The position numbers were made by a program, and so were the translations under genes. A stretch of 64,000 bases of DNA from Acidobacteriota bacterium (lineage in GTDB: Bacteria; Acidobacteriota; Blastocatellia; RBC074): the NCBI GenBank assembly GCA_018269055.1, contig JAFDVI010000022.1, positions 62,001 through 126,000 of the forward strand, written 5' to 3'. Each line of letters opens with the position of its first letter. The first letter of the stretch is position 1. Positions 37,687 to 45,437 of the stretch are shown here, in pieces. Below the pieces are notes generated by a model. It ran no database searches. It was given only the letters and a program-made list of their open reading frames with translations, and was not told where the DNA came from.

Positions 37687-40338
37687 ATGATGATGATTAC
37701 TACAGGCTCACTCATTACGCGGTATCGCGTTCTGAACAAAATCGGTGTAGGCGGAATGGGCGAGGTTTATCTTGCCGAAGACACTACGCTCGGTCGAAAA
37801 GTCGCCATCAAAATTTTGCCGGAACGTTTCACGCAGGATTCTGATCGGGTGAAACGTTTTGAACACGAAGCGAAATCGGCTTCCGGCCTGAACCATCCGA
37901 ACATCATCACGATTTACGAATTTGGCAAACTCGAAGGTTTGCATTTCATCGCCACCGAATTCATCGAAGGCGACACATTGCGCCAGTTAGTGAATGACGA
38001 TCGGTTGTCGCTGGTGGATGCACTTGACGTTGTCATTCAAGCGGCCGGCGCATTGCAAGCGGCGCATAGCGTAGGCATCGCGCATCGTGACATCAAGCCG
38101 GAAAACATCATGGTGCGCCCGGATGGATATGTGAAGATTCTGGACTTCGGGTTGGCGAAATTGACGGAACAAACTTCGACCGGAGATTTGGCTGTTGATG
38201 AGGATGCCGTGACCAAATCCTTGCTGGAAACGCAGCCCGGTTTGGTGATTGGCACGGTGGCGTATATGTCGCCGGAACAGGCTCGCGGGCAACGCGTGGA
38301 TGGCCGGACGGATATTTTCAGCCTGGGAATTGTGTTGTACGAATTGATCTGCAAACGACGTCCATTCACGGGAGCAACGACCAGCGACATGATTGCATCG
38401 TTGCTGGTAGCCGAACCACCAAAGCTGTCGGCACATTTGCCAAACGTGCCGCACGAATTGGAGCGCATTGTCAGCCGCATGTTGGTCAAAGACCGCGAGC
38501 AGCGATACCAGACAGCGCAAGAAGTCGTTGCCGATTTGAAACGCGTCAAAGCGCGGCTGGATTTGCTGGGCTTGAATTACGATGAAAGCGATGAGACGGG
38601 CGAAACGCTCCCGCTGGAATTACCTACGTCGAAGACCTCTGGCGAACAAAGCGCGAAATCTGCCGATACGCTTGCGACCAATTACGCGACCAATATTGCC
38701 CCCGCTGCCGTTTCCACAAGCAATCAGAATTTGTCTTCCCAAAGCTTTGAAACCAACATCGGGCCGGTTGCAACCGTCGCTCAGCAACCGGCGACACAAA
38801 CCACTTCGCAACCTTTTGCAAATGCCGCAGTCGGAGCGGCCGCGATGGCTGAACAACCGAACCGCAGCCGTAAATTGATCTATGCGTTATTGGTTGTGCT
38901 GTTGCTTGCTGCGGTTGCTACGGCTTTGACGTTGCAGGCGATGAGAAGCAGCGATAACGGCGCGATTGATTCAGTTGCTGTGCTGCCTTTCATCAACGTC
39001 ACGCAAGACCCTGAAGCCGAATACCTGACCGAAGGCATCACTGAAAGTTTGATCAACACGCTGTCTCAGTTGCCGGACCTGAGCATCAGTTCGCGCAACG
39101 CCGTCATTCAGTACAAAGGCAAGGAACAAGACGCGCGAAAAGTCGGGCAGGAGTTGGAAGTCAAAGCGGTACTGGTCGGGCGGTTGACGCGGCGCGGTAA
39201 CGAAGTTCGCGTGAATGCCGAACTGGTAGACACGCGCAACGGTCGTCAAATCTGGGGTGACAGTTTCACGCGACGAACATCCGATTTGCTGGCGTTGCAG
39301 GAAGAAATCACCCAAAAGCTGGCGGGAAAGCTCAGTCCGCGCTTTGCGCAATCCAATCAGGACTCGCTGGCCAGAGTTGGCACCGAAAACGCCGAAGCGT
39401 ACGAACTGTATCTGAAAGGCCGGTATTACTGGAATCAGGGCACGCTGGACGCGATGAAAAAAGCCGACGAATTTTTTGAAGCGGCTGCGGGCAAGGATTC
39501 CAGATACGCCGAAGCGGTTGCGGGGTGCGCCGCGTGCCACGCTGCGGGAACCGACAGGGTGACGCCGCAGGAAAGCATGACGAAAGCCAAACAGGTTGCA
39601 TTGGCTGCGCTGAAAGCCGACGGCAACCTGGTGGATGCTCATTTGACGCTGGCAACGGTCAATTTTCGTTACGATTGGGATTTTGCGACGGCCGAGCGTG
39701 AATTCAAACGCGCTATCGAACTTGATCCGAAAAGCGCCGTGGCGCATCAACGGTACGCAGAGTTTCTTGCCTTGCTCGGGCGCCACAAAGAAGCCAACAC
39801 GGAAGTCTGGCTGGCGCGTTCGCTTGACCCGCGATCCTTAGCGGTCAATCAAGCCATTGGGGCGATTCAGTATTACGCCAAGGAGTACGACCACGCGGCT
39901 GACCATCTGAAGAAAACCTTGGCGATAGATGACAAATATGCTCCGGCACACACCAGCCTGGGCCTTGTGTTTGAACAAACTGGCAAACAACAGGAAGCCG
40001 TGATGGAATTGCTTCGCGCCAAATTGTTGATGGGCGAAAGCGGCGAGTACCTGACTTCGCTGAAAAAGGCCTTTGCCGAATCGAAAGAAGCAGGATTTTG
40101 GCGGCGTGAGCTTGAGCATCTGTCGGAAGAATCGAAAATGCACTACGTGGCTTCTTCATCGCTTGCAGCATTGCACACGCGGTTGGGAGAAACCGACTTG
40201 GCGCTGGCGGCTTTGGAAAAGGGGTTAGCCGAAAAGGATGGCGGAATGGTCGAATTGAAAGTCGAACCGCTGTTTGAACCGCTTCACAAACTCCCTAAGT
40301 TTGACGACTTGCTCAAACGCATTGGACTGAACCAGTAA
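37687..40338 (+). CDS. Transmembrane Ser/Thr protein kinase with TolB-like domain and TPR repeats
   Basis: The 883-aa protein has a complete N-terminal kinase (about 12-280: GVGGMGEVYLAED, VAIKILPE, HRDIKPENIM, DFGLAKL, SPEQARGQ), a low-complexity linker and one membrane helix (about 398-418). An adenylate-cyclase/TolB-type domain follows (SVAVLPFINVTQDPEAEYL to QIWGDSF), then TPR units up to the C-terminus (AEAVAGC..., AVAHQRYAEFLALLGRH, APAHTSLGLVFEQTGK). This architecture is typical of Acidobacteriota Pkn kinases; the outer half probably senses a protein or ligand. GGAG precedes the ATG. The 5' neighbour is the peroxiredoxin; a link is possible but unproven. Confidence 0.93.
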   Translation: MMMITTGSLITRYRVLNKIGVGGMGEVYLAEDTTLGRKVAIKILPERFTQDSDRVKRFEHEAKSASGLNHPNIITIYEFGKLEGLHFIATEFIEGDTLRQLVNDDRLSLVDALDVVIQAAGALQAAHSVGIAHRDIKPENIMVRPDGYVKILDFGLAKLTEQTSTGDLAVDEDAVTKSLLETQPGLVIGTVAYMSPEQARGQRVDGRTDIFSLGIVLYELICKRRPFTGATTSDMIASLLVAEPPKLSAHLPNVPHELERIVSRMLVKDREQRYQTAQEVVADLKRVKARLDLLGLNYDESDETGETLPLELPTSKTSGEQSAKSADTLATNYATNIAPAAVSTSNQNLSSQSFETNIGPVATVAQQPATQTTSQPFANAAVGAAAMAEQPNRSRKLIYALLVVLLLAAVATALTLQAMRSSDNGAIDSVAVLPFINVTQDPEAEYLTEGITESLINTLSQLPDLSISSRNAVIQYKGKEQDARKVGQELEVKAVLVGRLTRRGNEVRVNAELVDTRNGRQIWGDSFTRRTSDLLALQEEITQKLAGKLSPRFAQSNQDSLARVGTENAEAYELYLKGRYYWNQGTLDAMKKADEFFEAAAGKDSRYAEAVAGCAACHAAGTDRVTPQESMTKAKQVALAALKADGNLVDAHLTLATVNFRYDWDFATAEREFKRAIELDPKSAVAHQRYAEFLALLGRHKEANTEVWLARSLDPRSLAVNQAIGAIQYYAKEYDHAADHLKKTLAIDDKYAPAHTSLGLVFEQTGKQQEAVMELLRAKLLMGESGEYLTSLKKAFAESKEAGFWRRELEHLSEESKMHYVASSSLAALHTRLGETDLALAALEKGLAEKDGGMVELKVEPLFEPLHKLPKFDDLLKRIGLNQ

Positions 40339-40370
40339 AAAAGTGGGCAGCCCTTTAACGGGGCTGCCCC
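40337..40370 (-). terminator. Terminator of the RiPP-like operon (minus strand)
   Basis: A 9-bp perfect stem (GGGCAGCCC 40345-40353 with GGGCTGCCC 40361-40369) and 7-base loop is followed, read on the minus strand, by CACTTTTTTACT. It lies 29 bases beyond the S53 peptidase stop and may also end the kinase transcript from the other side. Confidence 0.75.
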
Positions 40371-40398
40371 AAAGTTGTTGAGCAGAGCAGAATTCCGC

Positions 40399-42207
40399 TC
40401 AATCAACGGAAGTAAATTCAGATTCGGATCGCGTCTTTCCCGCCGCAGCATTCAGACATTGAATCAGGTTCGTGACGTTGGGTACGCCCAATCCAGTCAC
40501 GGGATTCCAGCCCGCGCGGCATTCATAGCCGGGTAAATCGTAACTGACAGCATGTCCATGACGATTGACCACGGTCATCGAAACATCCGCGGAGCCAACC
40601 GTAATTTGCCGAAACAAAGGTGTAATGGCATTGCTGAATTGGTACAGCAGCGGATTGATGAAACCGACGCGGCCAAGTCCCGCTTCTCGCCGCGCTTGAT
40701 TGGCGCGCGCGATGATTGCAGCCCAAACGGGTGCTCCTACACTTGTTCCTCCCGCATAATCAATCCATCTGCCGCCGACGAATGCCTGATAGCCTTGCGA
40801 AGTGAGCGCGTCACCGGGTTGCCGCTGCACCGAAGGCCCGGCGGCCATTATTGCTACGTCTGGAAACCCTCGCCCGTAAGGCACAACTGCCGGTCGTCCA
40901 GCTCCGCGCGGATAATGACCGCGCAATACTGGTTCCTGCCATGCGGGAATGGGAACGTCCTGACTGAATCCGCCGGAACCTGCCAACCGGTCGAAGTGTA
41001 TCGTCTTTTGAATTCCCGGCGGAGGCGGGCCGCTCCACGCCATTTCAGTTAACGGAGTTTGATTGGTAATCATTGTTCCGCCGACGGCCAGCACGCGCTC
41101 TTCGACGGCAGGAAACACGCCATGCGGCCAAGGGGCGTCACTGACGTAACGGCCATCTTTGACGTGGCGCGGAATTCCGTCGAACGCTCCCCAATCCCCG
41201 GCGGCGGAAATTACCGTCACGCCCAGGGCCGCGCACTGATTCAGCAAGCCTGCAATTACGCTGTGACCGTGCATCGCGTAATACCGCCGTTCGGGCGTGA
41301 TCCAACTGGTGCAGGCAATGGTTGGCGCATGGTCTTTATCGCCAATCACTGCCAGCAGAAAGGCCGACCACGGATCGCTCATCGCTGTTGGATCAATGTG
41401 GTAAACGACCAGCTTTGCGCTCGGAGCCATTGCGCCCGCCCACTCCACCGTCATCGTCGTTTCCAGTGATAACACCGGATCGGCTTTGCCGGATTTTGCC
41501 GCGCCGACTTGTTTAACGGCGATGCGCGCTGCATTCAAGCCGTGCGCGTTCCAGAATGTGAACAAATCACCGGTGTTGAGTTCGCCGCCGAGCGACATTA
41601 AGGCAATGGTTTCGCCGCTGCCATCCCAATCGTCGGGGAACTGATAAATCCGGCGAATGTCTGCGGGCGTGAAGCCAGCGGCATTCGCCGGAACTTCGCG
41701 CGGCAATTCGCGCGTGACTCTGGCCAATGGGTCAAGCGCGCCTGTAACGGGAAGCAATCGCCCTGTTGCCCGGCGCTCGTCAATCAAGCCGCTGACTTTT
41801 TGCACATACCCAGCCAGGCGGCGCGGCATTGCCAGGGGCATTCGTTCGGCGCGCGTGTCGCCGCTTTTTTTCAACCAGGCGATCAATTCACTACCGAAGC
41901 CTGCCTCAATTTGCTGTTGAGTGGCGCGAACGAACATTAACTGTTTGTTCGTTTCCGGCGAATCAATGATCGTCATTCCGTGACTGCGCAACCAGTCTGC
42001 GACTTCCTGCCGCTCAGCTTCGGGCAATGCCACCAGCGAAGCCAACTCATCGCGATCCAGATGCTGACCATAGTTCACGCTCCGCGGATCGGAAACCTGA
42101 TCGGCCGACGATTGCAACCGCGCCGGTTCGTTTTCGTGAAAGATCAACGTCAGCGTGGCTGTTTCAAGCACGACCGGCCGCCTTTGCCAGCGATTTGGTT
42201 TCGGCAT
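40399..42207 (-). CDS. S53-family (sedolisin/kumamolisin) peptidase, atypical active site, no signal peptide
   Basis: The 602-aa protein has the pro-kumamolisin activation domain (about 10-150), then the S53 catalytic domain: GETIALMSLGG, the Glu region SLETTMTVEWAGAMAP, the oxyanion Asp in ISAAGDWGAF and the nucleophile Ser in YAGGTSVGAPVW. The normal ExxxD pair reads E249-T-T-M-T253, so the triad Asp appears to be Thr. The calcium-site Asp of GWDPVTGLG is Asn (GWNPVTGLG). Sedolisins are normally secreted acid proteases; this one lacks a signal peptide. Its start overlaps the halogenase gene by 44 bases, so it is translated with it. This suggests a role in leader removal or binding of the adjacent precursor. 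Confidence 0.85.
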   Translation of the reverse strand: MPKPNRWQRRPVVLETATLTLIFHENEPARLQSSADQVSDPRSVNYGQHLDRDELASLVALPEAERQEVADWLRSHGMTIIDSPETNKQLMFVRATQQQIEAGFGSELIAWLKKSGDTRAERMPLAMPRRLAGYVQKVSGLIDERRATGRLLPVTGALDPLARVTRELPREVPANAAGFTPADIRRIYQFPDDWDGSGETIALMSLGGELNTGDLFTFWNAHGLNAARIAVKQVGAAKSGKADPVLSLETTMTVEWAGAMAPSAKLVVYHIDPTAMSDPWSAFLLAVIGDKDHAPTIACTSWITPERRYYAMHGHSVIAGLLNQCAALGVTVISAAGDWGAFDGIPRHVKDGRYVSDAPWPHGVFPAVEERVLAVGGTMITNQTPLTEMAWSGPPPPGIQKTIHFDRLAGSGGFSQDVPIPAWQEPVLRGHYPRGAGRPAVVPYGRGFPDVAIMAAGPSVQRQPGDALTSQGYQAFVGGRWIDYAGGTSVGAPVWAAIIARANQARREAGLGRVGFINPLLYQFSNAITPLFRQITVGSADVSMTVVNRHGHAVSYDLPGYECRAGWNPVTGLGVPNVTNLIQCLNAAAGKTRSESEFTSVD

Positions 42208-43978
42208 TGATTCGCACGAATCCTTTCATCGCGGCGATGCGCAGAATATCCAGAACAGAGCGGCGAATTTCCTCTTCCGAAACTTCGCACTGCGCGGCCA
42301 ATTTCGACGCCGATACCAGCAAATCCGCTACGCTGTGGTGATGGCAAATGGCTTCAACCAGCGGTTTCAAACTCGGCGAGATACGACAGGGAACCGCCGC
42401 CAACCGGTGCGCCATCACGAATTCGTCCGTCACCAAATCGTGATAAACGTCCAGTACGCCTTGTGCGACGCCGGTCATCACAGGCTCAGTGCGCAGATCC
42501 AGGCGGAACTGAACAAGCAAGTCGTACGTGCAGTTCGACAATTCATCCAGGTCAGGTACGCCAGATTCGCGGTTGACGTTGAGCACATCAGCCTTTGTGC
42601 CAGACAGGTGTTTGATCAGCGAACCGACCACATCCGAAGTGTTCGTGCGTGGCACAGGGAAGAATCCAGCCGTCGCCATCGTGAAGGATTGATGATCGTC
42701 CAGTTCCAGCCGTCCACCGCGGTTGACGACTTTCTGTGATTCCCACCACCATGATTTGGCGGCTTTGTTGTTGCCGTAAAAATATCGAGCCATTGTCAGA
42801 AAGGCCCCGTATTCGCCGCGAATGTAATCGGCGTAGGCTTTCCACAAAGCTTCGGAATTCAGTTGCGGCTGCGACCGCATGGTATTGAAGGTGTAGGCCG
42901 CGCGATGGCCGCTTTGCATCGCCAGTGTCACACCGGAAGAAAGAATCGGGTCAACGAAAATGGCTGCGTCGCCCGCCGCAGCCCAACCGTTGCCAATCGG
43001 CGAACGCGCCCACGAAGACCAATCCTGGCTGGCGGCGACTCGTTTGCCGTCGGGCAAAATGTCCGTTCGGATTTTGGCGTTTTTGACCAGGCCGGAAACT
43101 TCCGGGCAGGAATTCAGCATTCGCCACCAGAATGTTTCCAGGTCATCATCGCCCAGTTTGCGTTTGAACTTATCGGTACGGGTGACGGCCCCGACAGACA
43201 TAATGTCCGGGCCGATGGGGAAATACCAAATCCAGCCCTCGTCTACCGCCGCAATAAACACCGTCGAACGGTCGCGTTTGCCGTTGAACGTCACTTTCCA
43301 TTCCGCGCCGGACAAATATCCATACACCGCAAAATTGTTCATTGCCGGATCGTATTCGCGGTCGGTTTTGGTCAGAAAACTCATCAAACCGCTGGCGTCC
43401 AGAATGAAGGGCGTCTGGATGCGACCGGTTTGGCCCTCGTCGTTTTCCCAATCAATGGCCTCAACCGCGCCGTCGGCGTCGCGATGAACGGCAATGGCTT
43501 TCGTGCCTTCGCGTACATCGCAGCCAAACGCGCGCGCTTTGTCGAGCAGCATTTTGTCAAACTCAGCACGGCGAACGTTAAACGCCGTGACGGGAGTTTC
43601 CAGATAGCCCAACCGATCCACCACACCGCGAAAATCCTGCCCGGTTACGTCAATGACGTCGGTTCCGATATCCGGCGATTTCACATCGCGCAGCCGCAGG
43701 TAATCGGCGCTCCACGGTTGCCGGTTTTCGCCCCAGACAAAGACGATGCCCATTTTTTTGACGAAGTCGGTTTGCTCCAAATCTTCGTAAATGCCCAGAT
43801 CGCGCAGCACGCCGTTGGCCGCGGGGATTGTGGATTCGCCGATGTGATAACGCGGGAACCGCGCGCGCTCCAGAACCGTGATGTTCAATGTAGGATCATA
43901 TTTTTTGGCGATGGCGGCAAAGGTGCTGCCCGCCGGGCCTCCGCCAATCACGACGCAATCTCTCTGCTCTGTGTGCAT
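42164..43978 (-). CDS. Flavin-dependent halogenase-family protein with PqqD-like C-terminal segment
   Basis: The 604-aa protein has an FAD site (VVIGGGPAGSTFA, 10-21), FPRYHIGESTIP, a KK pair at 74-75 in FVKKMGIVFVWG (position of the halogenase catalytic Lys), and W249-I-W-Y-F-P-I, which fits the halogenase WxWxIP signature. GDAAIFVDPILSSGV closes the flavin fold. This places it in the flavin halogenase group (PltA/CmlS-like branch). The C-terminal region, about 530-590 (HSVADLLVSASKL... SEEEIRRSVLDILRIAAMKG), resembles the helical half of PqqD-like leader-binding domains. ATG 43978 follows GAGGGAGAG; upstream sequence is the REP pair. Hydroxylase activity is an alternative. Confidence 0.85.
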   Translation of the reverse strand: MHTEQRDCVVIGGGPAGSTFAAIAKKYDPTLNITVLERARFPRYHIGESTIPAANGVLRDLGIYEDLEQTDFVKKMGIVFVWGENRQPWSADYLRLRDVKSPDIGTDVIDVTGQDFRGVVDRLGYLETPVTAFNVRRAEFDKMLLDKARAFGCDVREGTKAIAVHRDADGAVEAIDWENDEGQTGRIQTPFILDASGLMSFLTKTDREYDPAMNNFAVYGYLSGAEWKVTFNGKRDRSTVFIAAVDEGWIWYFPIGPDIMSVGAVTRTDKFKRKLGDDDLETFWWRMLNSCPEVSGLVKNAKIRTDILPDGKRVAASQDWSSWARSPIGNGWAAAGDAAIFVDPILSSGVTLAMQSGHRAAYTFNTMRSQPQLNSEALWKAYADYIRGEYGAFLTMARYFYGNNKAAKSWWWESQKVVNRGGRLELDDHQSFTMATAGFFPVPRTNTSDVVGSLIKHLSGTKADVLNVNRESGVPDLDELSNCTYDLLVQFRLDLRTEPVMTGVAQGVLDVYHDLVTDEFVMAHRLAAVPCRISPSLKPLVEAICHHHSVADLLVSASKLAAQCEVSEEEIRRSVLDILRIAAMKGFVRINAETKSLAKAAGRA

Positions 43979-44001
43979 TGCTCTCCCTCTTCCTGCTGAA
44001 A

Positions 44002-44084
44002 AGTAGGGCAACCTGCCGAGGTTGCCGGTTACCTCGAAAAACGTCTTTGTAGCAAGCAAGGCAATCTTGGCAGATTGCCCTACT
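44002..44084 (-). repeat. Pair of REP-like palindromes between precursor and halogenase genes
   Basis: Two hairpins, GGCAACCT-GCCG-AGGTTGCC (44007-44026) and GGCAATCT-TGGC-AGATTGCC (44060-44079), face each other. The outer arms 44002-44026 and the complement of 44060-44084 match at 22 of 25 positions. The core is shared with 27217-27240. Placed just after the precursor stop, it could favour precursor mRNA over the downstream enzyme message. Confidence 0.75.
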
Positions 44085-44105
44085 TTGCTTGTTTCAGATT
44101 TTGAT

Positions 44106-44381
44106 TTAGAAGCCCGGATCGTAATCGCTTTCCAAGTGCTGCATCGGCTGGACGGAAGCGTTGCCGGGGTTGGTCGGCAGAACCAGATGGACGCGGCTCG
44201 GTTCGTTTTCAACGATGACGAAATGAACGCCAGCCGGAACTTCGACGCCGGAATCAGCCAATGTGCGATTCGGGTTGTCCATCAGTTTCTGTTTGAATTG
44301 CTCGTCGCTCCAGGCTTTCGCCACAATTCCGCGCCAAGCCGATTGAATATCAATTGTCATTACTGCTTTTGCTGTAGCCAT
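44106..44381 (-). CDS. NHLP-type (nitrile-hydratase-like leader) RiPP precursor-like peptide
   Basis: The 91-aa peptide contains AWRGIVAKAWSDEQFKQKLM, then LADSGVEVPAGVHFVIVEN and VHLVLP at 64-69. This is the pattern of the nitrile hydratase alpha-subunit-like leader (NHLP family) used by RiPP precursors. The remaining 22 residues (70-91) end in ESDYDPGF and contain no Cys, one Thr, two Ser, one Tyr, one Phe and one His. No GG cleavage motif is visible. A strong AGGAGAG site precedes the ATG. Flanking enzyme genes on the same strand are the expected modifiers. A non-RiPP nitrile-hydratase-like protein is less likely because the metal-binding CxxCSC motif is absent. Confidence 0.82.
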   Translation of the reverse strand: MATAKAVMTIDIQSAWRGIVAKAWSDEQFKQKLMDNPNRTLADSGVEVPAGVHFVIVENEPSRVHLVLPTNPGNASVQPMQHLESDYDPGF

Positions 44382-44418
44382 AATTTGTTTTCTCTCCTTC
44401 TCGGTTTGTTGTTATGAA

Positions 44419-45264
44419 TCAAGCCGCAGTTTTCATTGCGGCCATTGGTCGTGAAGCGAACGCTGACAAACGATGTTGTAACTCCGCTTCGGTGATGTGT
44501 CCGCCGGCAGGCGACGAACAGCAAATTCGTGTGGTTTCGTAAGTCGCCAAAGCGACAAGGCAGCGATCTTCTGCCGATTGGCGGGCGGTGATTTTCAGCG
44601 CATCTTCGACGTGCTGGGCGTCTGCGCTCATTCCACTGTGGACGCGCAAACACCGAGTCGCTTTGACGGTTGGCGGCAAGGCGGCTTCGACTTGTTGTAA
44701 GTACGTTTTGTCGTGGGTCGTCGCCAATCGTTCCAGCGCGTAGGCGTACCCGACGCATCCGGCCGGATTTTCAGCGCGAACCAATTTCGTAAAATGATCA
44801 ACCAGCGCCGCGGCAGTTGGCGGAATCAGTTCCTTCACCAATCTGTCCGCGTCGTACCCAAGTGCCGCCAAATCACGCAGCGCCAGTTGATCGTGTCCTC
44901 CTTCGTCCTCGACCTTGCTTTTTGCGTAATCGGATAGTTCCTGCTTTCCAAGCGCCGCAAAGCGTCCGGCTGCTTCGGCCATCAGCCGCGGCGTCGCGTG
45001 AGTGGTGTGGTAGTAACCGGCCAGGCGCCAGGCCCAGCGTTCGGTTGTCAGCGCCGGTCGCTGGGCCGCGCGCGGCACGGAGCGTTGCGCAGCGGCGATG
45101 ACGCCGTCCAGTAAGTGCCGGGTTGTGGCTAAACTTCCGACCATGTCCGGCATTGGTTCCGTGAACGGGTCGTCGCTGTTCGCGGCAGTCAATTGATGAA
45201 GCCAGGCGCGGTCTTCGGTCGCCACAACCACTTGATTCGGTTCTACTTTCACCCACTCAATCAT
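44419..45264 (-). CDS. Iron-containing redox enzyme family protein (haem-oxygenase-like di-iron oxidase fold)
   Basis: The 281-aa protein is all helical and carries motifs of the haem-oxygenase-like oxidase superfamily: AWRLAGYYHTTHATPRLM, E-x4-H in KVEDEGGHDQLALRDLAALGYD, then CVGYAYALERLA and LRVHSGMSADAQHVEDA, which supply the Glu and His ligand candidates of a di-iron site. Family members oxidise amino acids or fatty acids, including residues in natural-product pathways. It is first in the operon, 37 bases before the precursor gene. ATG 45264 follows GGAGGGAG. The reaction here is unknown; oxidation of the precursor peptide or of a small co-substrate is the leading idea. Confidence 0.72.
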   Translation of the reverse strand: MIEWVKVEPNQVVVATEDRAWLHQLTAANSDDPFTEPMPDMVGSLATTRHLLDGVIAAAQRSVPRAAQRPALTTERWAWRLAGYYHTTHATPRLMAEAAGRFAALGKQELSDYAKSKVEDEGGHDQLALRDLAALGYDADRLVKELIPPTAAALVDHFTKLVRAENPAGCVGYAYALERLATTHDKTYLQQVEAALPPTVKATRCLRVHSGMSADAQHVEDALKITARQSAEDRCLVALATYETTRICCSSPAGGHITEAELQHRLSAFASRPMAAMKTAA

Positions 45265-45375
45265 TTTGTTTCGTTTCTCCCTCCTACGGCTGCGGATTGT
45301 AGCCAGGTCGCGATTTCGGTTCATGAGGTTTGCGTGATGGCTTGGTGATGGTTTGGTGATGATTGGCGGGAAAGC

Positions 45376-45415
45376 AAAAAACGCGCAAGCCTTCGTTTAG
45401 AAGACCTGCGCGTTT
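45376..45415 (-). terminator. Terminator of the 1448-aa protein gene (minus strand)
   Basis: Arms 45379-45394 and 45400-45415 pair at 14 of 16 positions around GTTTA; on the minus strand the stem is followed by TTTTTTGC. It starts about 20 bases after the gene ends and separates it from the RiPP-like operon. Confidence 0.8.
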
Positions 45416-45437
45416 GGAGGTGAGGACGGATTGAATG

